From the NCBI RefSeq assembly GCF_014640335.1, contig NZ_BMGT01000002.1, positions 62,001 through 126,000 on the forward strand: a DNA stretch of 64,000 nucleotides. Reading direction: 5' to 3'. The position numbers and the translations under genes were made by a program. How positions within the stretch are numbered: the first letter of the stretch is position 1; every line of letters starts with the position of its first letter. The notes below the pieces were generated by a model. That model saw nothing but the letters and a program-made list of their open reading frames with translations, had not been told where the DNA came from and made no database searches. Shown here piece by piece: positions 42,696-51,555 of this stretch. Origin of the DNA: Edaphobacter dinghuensis (GTDB taxonomy: Bacteria > Acidobacteriota > Terriglobia > Terriglobales > Acidobacteriaceae).

Positions 42696-45600
42696 TTAGA
42701 AAAGAATGCGGCCGCCAACCTGGATGATGCGGTTGCTGCCACCACTGCCGGTGACTTCGCCAAAGGTGGAGCTGTTCATCGCAGTGCTTGGCGTGCCGAG
42801 GTTGGTCAGGTTGAATACGTTGGTGACTTCTCCGCGGAGCTGGAACTTCAGGCTTTCAAAGATTCCAAAGGTGCGGAAGAGGGAAGCGTCTACGTCCCGA
42901 TACCCGGGGTCGTCGAGCTGTGCCGGACGAGTGTTTCCGAGGAGGCCCAAAGGACCGACGCCGGGGCATCCAGCAGTGCCTGGTATGCAGTAGACCGATG
43001 TATCAAACCACTGGCCTTCTTCTACAAGACGTGAGCGCTTTCCGCCGAGAGTGTGAGGAGTCCGGCCGGGCAGAACGCTCGGACGGTCGTTGGTCTGTCC
43101 ATCTCCGTTGACGTCGGTTCCGGTCGTAACGGTGAACGGCTGGCCGCTGTTCATCGTGATGATGCCGGTCACGGTCCAACCGTTGAGTGCAGTGCGAACA
43201 TACCGGTTATAGGAGGTGAAATAGTCTGGTGTCCATACGAAAGACGCCGTTACCATGTTGCGACGATCCTGGTCGGAACGCTGATGCGCTTCGAGTTGCG
43301 GGTAGTTGGGATCGACGAAGGTGGCGGCGAGGTTGCTGCCATCGAGAGCGTTGCTGGCCAGCGTCTTGCTCCAGATGTAATGGCCTCGCGCACTGAAGTT
43401 GTGGGAGAGACGCTTCTCCAGGCTTACCTGCAAGCCGTTGTAGTTCGAGTTTTGGCTGGACTGCAGGTTGTAGACGTTGGAGTAGGTGGGGGTTGCGGCC
43501 GAGAGCCCGAACTCCGAGTTCAGCGGACGGCGGTTGTTGACTGTGCTGCTGGTATTTGCATAAGCGCAGGCCTTGGTTTTATCGGTGCAGCTTGGGCCTG
43601 AGGTACCGCTCGCCGTGATATTGAACTGCGGTGGGTTGAGATCGTGATAGATCGGCAGCTTTCTGTTGAGCGAGGCTACGTAGTTGATGGAAAGCGCGAG
43701 ACCGTTGCCCAGTTCCTGCTGGATACCGGCGTTGATCTGGTAGGTCACCGGCCATTCAAAGTGCGAATCGAACGAGGAGACCTGATTAAGGGCAAGGAAG
43801 CTTGCGGTTGAGGTGTGAGGTGTAAACGTCAGAGTTGGGAAAGGATTGACGCCGCCGGGAAATTCAGTGGGATCGTTCGAATAAGGATGGGCCATCGAGA
43901 CGACCTTGCTGAAGGTAGGACGAACGGCGTAAGGAGCGAAGTTGGAGGGAAGCTCCCACAGGTTGCCGGAGATGCCGCCGTAGAAGAGACCGCCCGCGGC
44001 GTGGAAGACAGTTTTTCCATTGCCATAGGGGTCATACGAGAGGCCGATACGCGGCGAGATGTGGCTGGAAGGCGTAAAGGCTCCGGTGGTGGGAACGCCC
44101 GGATCACCAGGGAAGAGCATACCGATCGGCGCCAGTTGCGGGCCGGTCTTGCCTGCGATGTTGACGGTTTTGAAGGCGTGAGACTGCACACCGGGGATGA
44201 AGTTGGTCTGGCGGTTCTGCGTATCGGTGGGAGCTTGCTGCCAGTCGTAACGCAGGCCCAGGTTGACGGTCAGATTCGGAAGAATGCGCCAGTCATCCTG
44301 AGCGAAGAGAGCGAAGTTCCAGTAATTGGCTTCCGCGTACTCGCCGGTGTCCTGTTCAAAGGTGTTGGGAAGGCCGAGCAGGTAATCGGACAAAGAGTTT
44401 GTGGTGCGAACGGATTTGGTTGTGGCATAGGAAAAGACGCCATAGTTATCGAGCGATGTGAGCTGGAAGTCTTTTTCGAGGCTGGTTTCAGCTCCGAGGG
44501 AGAGCGTGTGCTTGCCGCGCGATGTGCTGATCAGGTCGCGGAAGGCGTAAAGATTGGTTCCCGCCTTGGGGCCGGTGATGGCCTGCGAAAGCGTGAACCA
44601 TGTAGGGATGCTGACCTGTCCGCGAGAGGGCGAGCCGGAGATTCCGAAGTCGGAACCGAAGTCTGCAAAGGTGCTGTTGCTTGGGACGGGGATACGGCCA
44701 CCGGCTTGTCTGGTATAGCTCAGCCAAGCTTGGTTGACAGTGCGCTCATTGACCGTCCAGGTATCGCTGATGTTCGCGTTCTGCTGCTTGGTAGCGTAGT
44801 TGGAAAAGCTCCAGTGGCTTGGTGTCAGACCGCCTGGGTTCGAGCGAATGCTGTAGTCATACAGAAAATAGCTCAAGGTGAGGCGGTGATTCGGAGTCAC
44901 CTGATGGTCCGTCTTGATGAGGTACTGGTTGTACATCTCCGGTGTGGGATCGTACTCCCTGTAGGTATATTGATTGTCGCCGAATTGACCCGCTCCCACG
45001 CCAGGCTTGATGCCTTGAGAGTTCAGATATTGCACAATTTTGACTGCTGTGGGATCGAGCGGGGTGGTAATGATGTTGCCAGGGTAGGGGGTGTTTGTCG
45101 CGGGGTTGCAGACGAGGAAGTGAAACGCTTTGCTGGCAGAGCTTGATGGGCTTGTCGCGCAGTTCGCTTGTTCGGTAGCTGACGGCAGATTTTCGCTGAA
45201 GTTGCCGCTGAGTTGGGCCGCGTCTGGAACATTGCCACTGAATGCCGAAGAGGTAGTGGCGCGCAGGCCGCCGAAGCTGCCGAAGAAAAAGTCCTTATTT
45301 TTGCGAATAGGGCCGCCGAAAGTAGCGCCGTACTCGTTGCGGGCATAGGGTTGCTTGGTTATCTGGTTGTGTGAGACAGCAGTGAAGTTTTTGGTGCGAT
45401 AAAACTCGAAAGCCGATCCGTGGAACTGGTTGGTTCCGTCCTTAGTAACAAGGCTGACGACGGCTGCCGCGTAGCGCCCAAGCGTGGCGCTGAAGTTGTT
45501 TGTCTCAACGTGGAACTGGCTGATCGCATCGGGAGTTGGTACCGCGTTACCACTGTTGCGGAGGCCGGTCATGTTAAGGCCGCCATCGAGATAGTAGGAA

Positions 45601-46193
45601 ACCTGGCCAGTGAAATCGTCTGTGGAACCGTTGATGTAAACGTGCTGCTCTTTGAAGCCAAGACTGTTTTGCGTGCTGTTGGACTGAACACCGGGAGTCA
45701 GGCTGAGCAACTGATAGGTGTCGCGACCGACAAGAGGAAGATTTTCGATTTCAACGTTGGAGATGGTGCGGCCGATGGTTGCATTGCTCAGATTGATGAG
45801 AGGCGCGCCGCTGCTGACGTTGACCGTCTCGGTCGTCTCGCCGTTCTGCAACTGGAAGGTGAGGTCAGCTTCCTGCATAACAGAAAGAACAACGCCGGTG
45901 CGCTGGAGCGTCTTGAATCCTGGGGCTGAAACGGAGATTTTGTAGGGGCCGACCGGAAGAAACTCATCGCGAAAAGATCCATCGTCTTTTGCGGTAACAG
46001 TACGGGTGAAGTTTGTGTCGGTCTGGGTCACTGTGATGGTCGCGTGGGGAATGACCGCGCCGGTAGAGTCGGTGACACTTCCAACCATTGTGGCAGTTGT
46101 TAGTTGGGCCATGGCGATATTGCTAAAGCTGAGCAGAAACACACTCAGCGCAAGCATAACCATGCAGGATGCAGAGCGTAATTTGATTGTCAT
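42696..46193 (-). CDS. TonB-dependent receptor with carboxypeptidase-regulatory-like N-terminal domain
   Basis: About 1165 residues. Signal peptide to about 30; a carboxypeptidase-regulatory-like beta domain about 35-115 (GSVTDSTGAVIPHATITVTQ, APGFKTLQRTGV); a plug about 125-230 (IENLPLVGRDTYQLLSLTPG); then a large outer-membrane barrel ending in the aromatic C-terminus GGRILF. This Oar-like architecture is expanded in Acidobacteriota, where it is thought to import oligosaccharides or similar ligands. Neighbouring GH2, GH105 and lyase genes suggest a plant-wall oligosaccharide. ATG 46193 with AGAGG upstream is preferred over ATG 46208. A promoter with an embedded inverted repeat lies at 46305-46334 and a palindrome at 46211-46224. 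Confidence 0.93.
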   Translation of the reverse strand: MTIKLRSASCMVMLALSVFLLSFSNIAMAQLTTATMVGSVTDSTGAVIPHATITVTQTDTNFTRTVTAKDDGSFRDEFLPVGPYKISVSAPGFKTLQRTGVVLSVMQEADLTFQLQNGETTETVNVSSGAPLINLSNATIGRTISNVEIENLPLVGRDTYQLLSLTPGVQSNSTQNSLGFKEQHVYINGSTDDFTGQVSYYLDGGLNMTGLRNSGNAVPTPDAISQFHVETNNFSATLGRYAAAVVSLVTKDGTNQFHGSAFEFYRTKNFTAVSHNQITKQPYARNEYGATFGGPIRKNKDFFFGSFGGLRATTSSAFSGNVPDAAQLSGNFSENLPSATEQANCATSPSSSASKAFHFLVCNPATNTPYPGNIITTPLDPTAVKIVQYLNSQGIKPGVGAGQFGDNQYTYREYDPTPEMYNQYLIKTDHQVTPNHRLTLSYFLYDYSIRSNPGGLTPSHWSFSNYATKQQNANISDTWTVNERTVNQAWLSYTRQAGGRIPVPSNSTFADFGSDFGISGSPSRGQVSIPTWFTLSQAITGPKAGTNLYAFRDLISTSRGKHTLSLGAETSLEKDFQLTSLDNYGVFSYATTKSVRTTNSLSDYLLGLPNTFEQDTGEYAEANYWNFALFAQDDWRILPNLTVNLGLRYDWQQAPTDTQNRQTNFIPGVQSHAFKTVNIAGKTGPQLAPIGMLFPGDPGVPTTGAFTPSSHISPRIGLSYDPYGNGKTVFHAAGGLFYGGISGNLWELPSNFAPYAVRPTFSKVVSMAHPYSNDPTEFPGGVNPFPTLTFTPHTSTASFLALNQVSSFDSHFEWPVTYQINAGIQQELGNGLALSINYVASLNRKLPIYHDLNPPQFNITASGTSGPSCTDKTKACAYANTSSTVNNRRPLNSEFGLSAATPTYSNVYNLQSSQNSNYNGLQVSLEKRLSHNFSARGHYIWSKTLASNALDGSNLAATFVDPNYPQLEAHQRSDQDRRNMVTASFVWTPDYFTSYNRYVRTALNGWTVTGIITMNSGQPFTVTTGTDVNGDGQTNDRPSVLPGRTPHTLGGKRSRLVEEGQWFDTSVYCIPGTAGCPGVGPLGLLGNTRPAQLDDPGYRDVDASLFRTFGIFESLKFQLRGEVTNVFNLTNLGTPSTAMNSSTFGEVTGSGGSNRIIQVGGRILF

Positions 46194-46210
46194 TTTGAGG
46201 CCTCTCATGA

Positions 46211-46224
46211 GTCAAACGTTTGTC
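46211..46224. promoter_or_regulatory. Palindrome CAAACGTTTG in the receptor leader
   Basis: A perfect 10-bp palindrome with central CG, extended by an outer G/C pair, 18-31 bases before the preferred start. CG-centred palindromes of this type are typical of LacI/GalR-family operators; no such regulator is in the window, but sugar-responsive control would fit the gene. Confidence 0.45.
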
Positions 46225-46304
46225 TAAACTGGATGCTGATACCAGAATCGAATTTATTTTTTTACTGTCTCTAGATCAGCAATGCTTTTTTCAGGTGACG
46301 CTAA

Positions 46305-46334
46305 AAGATAGTTCGCTCAACGAACAATTGTCAA
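46305..46334 (-). promoter_or_regulatory. Promoter of the TonB-dependent receptor gene with internal inverted repeat
   Basis: On the minus strand TTGACA (46329-46334) and TATCTT (46305-46310) are 18 bases apart. The spacer holds GTTCG-TTGAG-CGAAC, an inverted repeat a repressor could use to block RNA polymerase. The predicted start near 46298 gives a leader of about 105 bases. Confidence 0.6.
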
Positions 46335-46393
46335 TCAATTCGACGACCTCTTGAGAAATATTTTTGAGATCGAATATGCGAGCAGCGGTAATG

Positions 46394-48892
46394 TTACTTT
46401 TTGGTCATATTCGGATTGTAAAAAACGGTTTCAACACCCTGAGAGCTGATGCCGATGGTTACGTTTCCAGTGCTGTTCAGCGATATCTGAGCTCGCCCGT
46501 TATACATCTGAACGACGCGAGATCCTGTCGATGTGCCGCAGTTGTCAATTAGCGTGCCATCGCCGGCGAGTGAGAAATGCACTAAGTTTCTTGCATTTAG
46601 ACACAAGACGCCGTTGGCATCATAGACGCGGCCTTCCACTGTAATGAGCTCTTTCCCGTCTATCGTTTTCCGTCCGATCTCGGACAAGGCCAACTTGGCT
46701 GGCGGACCCCACTTTTCGGTCTGATAATCAAATTCGATCTCATCTTTGACAGTAACTTTTCCCTTGGTGGCTATCACCTTGAGATTGTTCTTACCGTGCA
46801 CAAATGGGGTCATCCACCGGAGCCCGGCAGCCGGGAAGTCCTGACTATTACGGTGTTTGACGCCCACAGACTTTCCATTGACGAAGAGTTCGGCGCTGTC
46901 GCAGTTGGAATAGACCTTGACCATCTTCAACTCGCCTTCATCGCCCCATCGTATCGGCCAGCTATGTCCATAGAGGTGGACCATCGGTGCATCGCTCCAA
47001 TAGGACTGGAAGACGAAGTAACTCTCCTTCTTCGTCATGTCGCGCTCGATGACGCCTTTTTGGTTGATTCGCGGAACAGGATTTTCTATGCGGAGCGGTG
47101 TGGTGAAGTCTTTGAAAATCCACTGCGCGGAGCCCGTCAGCCAAGGCAGGGTCTCCTGGGTCTTCAAATACCAATCGAATAAGTTGCAAGCATAGGTCTC
47201 CGACCAGTCACCATCTTTTGAGACGCGGCTTTGTCCTCCAGTCATCAGATAATCCATCCCGCGTTCATCTGTCCCTGTGCCGGTAGTAATTTTGGCCAAC
47301 ACTTTGTCGGGGTCCTCCGAGTGTCGGCGCGCATGACTATCGGCACCCCACTCTGCATGGAAGAAATGGTTGACACGTTCGCGCTCTGTCTCCAGGGTTT
47401 TTTGATATTCGGTATATTCGCCGCGATACCAGCCTGCCCATATGGAGGGTGAATAAACGTCGGTGATGTCTCGAGCAAAATCGCAGCGGCGAATTGTAGT
47501 GAATCGCGATGGATCCAGTTCGTGCGCCAACGAGTTCAGCTCCTGAAACAGCGCTCGAATCTCTTGCTGGTTCACCTCGGGGTACTCGGTCGGCCAATCG
47601 TCTTCGTTGCCCAGCCCCCATAAGAGAATGCTCGGATGGTTGTAGTGCTGCGCGATCATGGTGCGTAGCTTATCGCGCGTCATATCTTTGAATACGTCGT
47701 TTCCGACTCCGCCGCGGCACCATGGAACCTCTTCCCATACCAGTATTCCCAGGCGATCGCAGTTCGACAGCACACGCCGCGACTGCTGATAATGTGCGAG
47801 CCGAATGAAGTTCACACCCATATCCTTCATCAGCTGCATCTCCTGATCGATCAGATCATCGGGCATTGCCGCTGCGTAGCCTGCATGATCTTCATGGCGA
47901 TGGGTGCCGCGCAACAATAGACGTTCGCCATTCAATTTGAATGGCCCATGTTCTACGAACTCCGTATGTCGAATGCCAAAGGTTTCTTTTGCAACGTAGC
48001 TTCCGCCTTGACCGCCTACAGTGATGTTGCATTGATAGAGGTGCGGGGAAGAGGGGCTCCATAGCTCGGGTGTTTTCACCGTAAAGTTTGTAAGCTCTTT
48101 TGCGTCTTTCCATGGCGCGATTTTTTCTTGCGAATGGTAAAGAGAAGTGCCCTTTGCATCGACGACTTCGATAGTAACTTCGAGCGGATCATTGCTATCG
48201 GTCGGATTGTAGAGCCATCCCAAGACCGAGATCTTTGCCGGAGAGCCGGGAGCAGCAAGCTCAGAACGTACATGCACCGTCTCCAGTGATACAGCAGGGA
48301 CGTAAACCAGATTTACGTGACGGTACAGACCACCGTAGAGGCTGAAGTCGCTCAGGTCGGAAGGAATTCGATTGAGGTCCCGCGAGTTGTCGCAGAGTAC
48401 TGCAAGCGGAATGTCTGACGATGTCGCTGCCAGATCGGTGATATCTACGACGAATTCGTCATAGCCGCCCACATGCTTTCCGACCAGCTTCTCACCTATA
48501 TAGACCGCAGCTGTTTGGCCCGCACCTTCAAAGTGCAGCAATGTTCTTCCCGTTTTGTACGGATTGGCGATAGACACGTGTGTGCGATACCACCCGTTGC
48601 CCTGGTAGTAAGGCCTGTCCGGATCGCATGCATCGTAGGCATTGAAGCAATGCGGCATGGTGATGGACTGCCACACAGCAGTTTCTTTGCTGTGCCAGAC
48701 CTCCCATGGGCCGCCCATCGTTCCTTCCAGATATTCCCATCCGTTTGACAGCCGCTGACTCTGTGCGCCGTCGAGAGAGCCTGTTGATCCGCTCGCTAAG
48801 GTAGCGATACTGGCATGAAGCAAATTGCAGGGGAGGATAGAGATTGCAGCCGCTGTGGTGCCTGTCTTAAGAAACTGTCGGCGGGAATACAT
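46394..48892 (-). CDS. Exported GH2 glycoside hydrolase (beta-galactosidase-like)
   Basis: 832 residues with a Tat signal (SRRQFLKTGTTAAAISIL). GH2 domains in order: sugar-binding jelly roll (about 50-210, GNGWYRTHVSI, YDEFVVDITDL), Ig-like domain, TIM barrel (about 310-600), and C-terminal beta domains. The acid/base Glu is in LLWGLGNEDD and the nucleophile Glu in FFHAEWGADSH. HYNHPSILLWGLGNE is typical of the family. It should remove a terminal beta-linked sugar such as galactose or a uronic acid; the sugar is not fixed by sequence. It has its own promoter at 49003-49032, divergent from the ROK regulator gene. Confidence 0.93.
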   Translation of the reverse strand: MYSRRQFLKTGTTAAAISILPCNLLHASIATLASGSTGSLDGAQSQRLSNGWEYLEGTMGGPWEVWHSKETAVWQSITMPHCFNAYDACDPDRPYYQGNGWYRTHVSIANPYKTGRTLLHFEGAGQTAAVYIGEKLVGKHVGGYDEFVVDITDLAATSSDIPLAVLCDNSRDLNRIPSDLSDFSLYGGLYRHVNLVYVPAVSLETVHVRSELAAPGSPAKISVLGWLYNPTDSNDPLEVTIEVVDAKGTSLYHSQEKIAPWKDAKELTNFTVKTPELWSPSSPHLYQCNITVGGQGGSYVAKETFGIRHTEFVEHGPFKLNGERLLLRGTHRHEDHAGYAAAMPDDLIDQEMQLMKDMGVNFIRLAHYQQSRRVLSNCDRLGILVWEEVPWCRGGVGNDVFKDMTRDKLRTMIAQHYNHPSILLWGLGNEDDWPTEYPEVNQQEIRALFQELNSLAHELDPSRFTTIRRCDFARDITDVYSPSIWAGWYRGEYTEYQKTLETERERVNHFFHAEWGADSHARRHSEDPDKVLAKITTGTGTDERGMDYLMTGGQSRVSKDGDWSETYACNLFDWYLKTQETLPWLTGSAQWIFKDFTTPLRIENPVPRINQKGVIERDMTKKESYFVFQSYWSDAPMVHLYGHSWPIRWGDEGELKMVKVYSNCDSAELFVNGKSVGVKHRNSQDFPAAGLRWMTPFVHGKNNLKVIATKGKVTVKDEIEFDYQTEKWGPPAKLALSEIGRKTIDGKELITVEGRVYDANGVLCLNARNLVHFSLAGDGTLIDNCGTSTGSRVVQMYNGRAQISLNSTGNVTIGISSQGVETVFYNPNMTKK

Positions 48893-49002
48893 GATGGGCT
48901 ATTGCTCCTGGCCTGTCCGTGCCGGAGCGGGCCGTGTGTGCACCTTGGATGCTGTGTCGTGTGACAATAATTCAAAGCATCTACAAAATGCTGTCCTTCA
49001 GT

Positions 49003-49032
49003 GATATAAAGATTCGGCTGCTCGGATGTCAA
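49003..49032 (-). promoter_or_regulatory. Promoter of the GH2 gene
   Basis: On the minus strand TTGACA (49027-49032) is followed after 17 or 18 bases by TTATAT or TATATC. It lies about 110 bases before the GH2 start, in the region shared with the divergent ROK gene, so the ROK protein may bind nearby. Confidence 0.6.
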
Positions 49033-49138
49033 GCAAGAACAGCACGAAGACGAATACCGCACACGTGCGGGTTCTATTTGAATCAGACTGCTTCACTTTG
49101 GTTATGCACAAATTACGCCAGATCGGAATAACCGGAAA

Positions 49139-50320
49139 ATGCCGATTCGTTCCTCTTCATCGTTTGCATTTACGCAAAAGCAAAGCGCATCCAACAAGAC
49201 GCCACGTCAGATTAATCGCAACTTGGTCTTCAACCTCATTCGTGCTCGCCAACCGCTATCGCGCGCCGATCTGGCAAGGGTTTCCGGTTTGCAGCGCAGC
49301 ACCGTGTCTCTGATCGTTGAAGAGTTAATCCGTGAAAAGTGGATTCTCGAGGGAACGACCGGCAGGCTTCCGCGTGGCCGCAGACCAACGTTTCTCGAGC
49401 TCAATCATCAGCGCGGCGTGATTGCTCTCGATATTCATCCATCACAAACTACGGTGGCCGTGACCGACTTAGGTGGCAGAATCGTCGCGCAAAACGTAGT
49501 CGATCTGCCCCACGATCCCGGTAAGGTCATTCAACCCATCGTCCACGCCATCCGAAAGCTGATTGCGGCGCATAGTGATAAATCTTTCGATGGCATTGGT
49601 ATCAGTCTTCCAGGGCGACCCGACCCGGCGTTGCAGAAGCTTATCTTTGCCCCAAACCTCAACTGGCCTGTGCTTAGTATCAAGTCGCGCATCGAGAGAG
49701 CCACCGGTCTGCGTGTAGAGATGGACAACGTAGCCAATGCGTGCGCTCTCTCCGAGGTCTGGTTTGGCGATAGCGATGGCATGCACGATCTTGTCGTCGT
49801 CAATGTGTCTGAAGGAATTGGAACCGGAATCTTTGCGAACGGAAGACTGCTTCGCGGAGCGAATGGCATGGCTGGAGAGTTTGGCCATGTTCAGTTGGAG
49901 ATGGAAGGGCCTCTCTGCGGCTGCGGTGGTCGCGGATGCTGGGAGACGGTAGCCTCTAACCGTGCGGGCCTGCGTTACTACCACGAACTCAATGGGAACT
50001 CCGGAGAGCAAACGCCGCAGAACTTTACCGCACTTGTAAAGCTGGCACAAAATGGGGACGAAAAAGCGATCAAGGCGCTGGAGAAGATGTCTACCTTCCT
50101 TGGACGAGGCCTGCGCATGATCGCCTCCGCACTTGCCCCCAGCGAGATCATCATTGTTGGCGATTTCACTGCTGCATGGTACCTGTTTGGTCCTCTTGTC
50201 GAGGCTGAACTTAAGAAAAACTCACTCTCGAGATCGCCAAAACTTCGGCCATCTTTCGAGGGCAACACAGCACGATTGCGCAGCGCCGTGGCACTCGTTA
50301 TGAATGAAGGTCTGATTTAA
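49139..50320 (+). CDS. ROK-family transcriptional regulator (NagC/XylR type)
   Basis: 393 residues. N-terminal winged helix (about 20-80: NLVFNLIRARQPLSRADLAR, STVSLIVEELI), then a ROK sugar-binding domain with DIHPSQTTVAVTDLGGRIV, AGEFGHVQLE and the zinc-binding CGCGGRGCWE. Such proteins repress sugar-use genes until a sugar ligand binds. It is divergent from GH2 and its stop codon overlaps the GH105 start (TAATG), so it probably controls both and its own expression. The ligand is likely a pectin-side-chain sugar; this is inference. Confidence 0.92.
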   Translation: MPIRSSSSFAFTQKQSASNKTPRQINRNLVFNLIRARQPLSRADLARVSGLQRSTVSLIVEELIREKWILEGTTGRLPRGRRPTFLELNHQRGVIALDIHPSQTTVAVTDLGGRIVAQNVVDLPHDPGKVIQPIVHAIRKLIAAHSDKSFDGIGISLPGRPDPALQKLIFAPNLNWPVLSIKSRIERATGLRVEMDNVANACALSEVWFGDSDGMHDLVVVNVSEGIGTGIFANGRLLRGANGMAGEFGHVQLEMEGPLCGCGGRGCWETVASNRAGLRYYHELNGNSGEQTPQNFTALVKLAQNGDEKAIKALEKMSTFLGRGLRMIASALAPSEIIIVGDFTAAWYLFGPLVEAELKKNSLSRSPKLRPSFEGNTARLRSAVALVMNEGLI

Positions 50321-51555
50321 TGGAGCCCATTATGTTTTCTTTCGAAAAGACCCCGATCCCGTTTTCGCTGAAGATTCAAAGCTCGAAGTTCATGGGTGCA
50401 TTGATTCTTGGCGTTTTACTTGCCAGCTGCTTCGCGGCTCACGCGCAGACACCTGCGCACGAAAAGTCGGCAGTTGTACCTGTCGATCGTAATGCCGCCG
50501 GTGACGCGCCGGACGATCCTGGCCCGCTTGCCACAGATCTTTCGAGCGCTCTTAAGCCAAAAGCAATCTCGGCTGCGATGAAGAAGGTCGCCGACTGGGA
50601 GCTGACGGTTGCCGAGCCCAGCTTTAATCAGCAGTGGACCTTTGCCGCGTTGTATGACGGACTGATTGCTGCCTCTGCGACGACCCATGACACGAAGTAT
50701 CGCGATGCTGTTCTTCACATGGCCGAGCACTACGACTGGCAACTATTGGATAAGCGTTTTCCTCATGCCGATGATCAAGCTCTGGGACAAGCCTATCTCG
50801 ATCTTTATCTTATCGATCACAAGCCTGAGCGTATGGCGAATACCAAGGAGATTATGGATCGTCTCGTCGTCCGTCAGGATGATCCCAACAAGCTGCTCTG
50901 GTGGTGGTGCGATGCCTTGTTCATGTCGCCACCGGTGCTTTTGCGAACTTATGCAATCACGCATGACCGCAAGTATCTCAACTACATGGATCATGAGTGG
51001 TGGCTGACCTCTGCCAGCCTCTACGACCAGCAGGATCATCTCTACTTCCGCGATAGCCGTTACCTCACGCAAAAGCAGGCTAACGGTCAGAAGCTCTTCT
51101 GGTCGCGCGGCAATGGCTGGGTCATGGGCGGTCTCGCCAATGTGCTGGAATTCATGCCTGCGGATTATCCGAGCCGGTCAAAATATGTCGAGCAGTTCCG
51201 ACAGATGGCTGCAAAGCTGGCAGAGATTCAAAGCCCGGATGGCTTGTGGCGCTCAGGCTTGCTCGATCCTGATTCCTATGAGCTTCCCGAGGTCTCTGGT
51301 TCAGCGTTTATTACCTATGGCATTGCCTACGGAATCAATCATCACATTCTCGACCGCGCAAAGTATCAGCCCGTCGTCGAGAAGGCATGGAAGGGAATGC
51401 TCACGCACGTCTATGCCGATGGAAGGCTTGGTTCCATTCAACCGATCGATGGGCAGCCTGGCAAGTTTAAGCCGTCAGCCAGTTACGTCTATGGCGTCGG
51501 CGGCTTTTTGCTTGCCGGCTCGGAGATGCACCGTCTTGCTGAATCGAAGCACTAA
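50320..51555 (+). CDS. Exported GH105-type unsaturated glucuronyl/rhamnogalacturonyl hydrolase
   Basis: 411 residues with a signal peptide (MGALILGVLLASCFAAHAQ). The (alpha/alpha)6 barrel of GH88/GH105 is recognised by KLLWWWCDALFMSPPVLLR, FWSRGNGWVMGGLANVLE, and SGLLDPDSYELPEVSGSAFITYGIAYG. These enzymes remove the unsaturated uronic acid left at the end of oligosaccharides by polysaccharide lyases, for example after PL4 cleavage of rhamnogalacturonan. The ATG overlaps the ROK stop by one base. It is convergent with the lyase-like gene and the two overlap by four bases at their stops. Confidence 0.92.
   Translation: MEPIMFSFEKTPIPFSLKIQSSKFMGALILGVLLASCFAAHAQTPAHEKSAVVPVDRNAAGDAPDDPGPLATDLSSALKPKAISAAMKKVADWELTVAEPSFNQQWTFAALYDGLIAASATTHDTKYRDAVLHMAEHYDWQLLDKRFPHADDQALGQAYLDLYLIDHKPERMANTKEIMDRLVVRQDDPNKLLWWWCDALFMSPPVLLRTYAITHDRKYLNYMDHEWWLTSASLYDQQDHLYFRDSRYLTQKQANGQKLFWSRGNGWVMGGLANVLEFMPADYPSRSKYVEQFRQMAAKLAEIQSPDGLWRSGLLDPDSYELPEVSGSAFITYGIAYGINHHILDRAKYQPVVEKAWKGMLTHVYADGRLGSIQPIDGQPGKFKPSASYVYGVGGFLLAGSEMHRLAESKH

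Noticed and set aside
43815..45146. Plus-strand frame inside the TonB receptor gene
   Set aside because: No recognisable domain, and the receptor frame on the minus strand is complete with signal, plug and C-terminal aromatic end.
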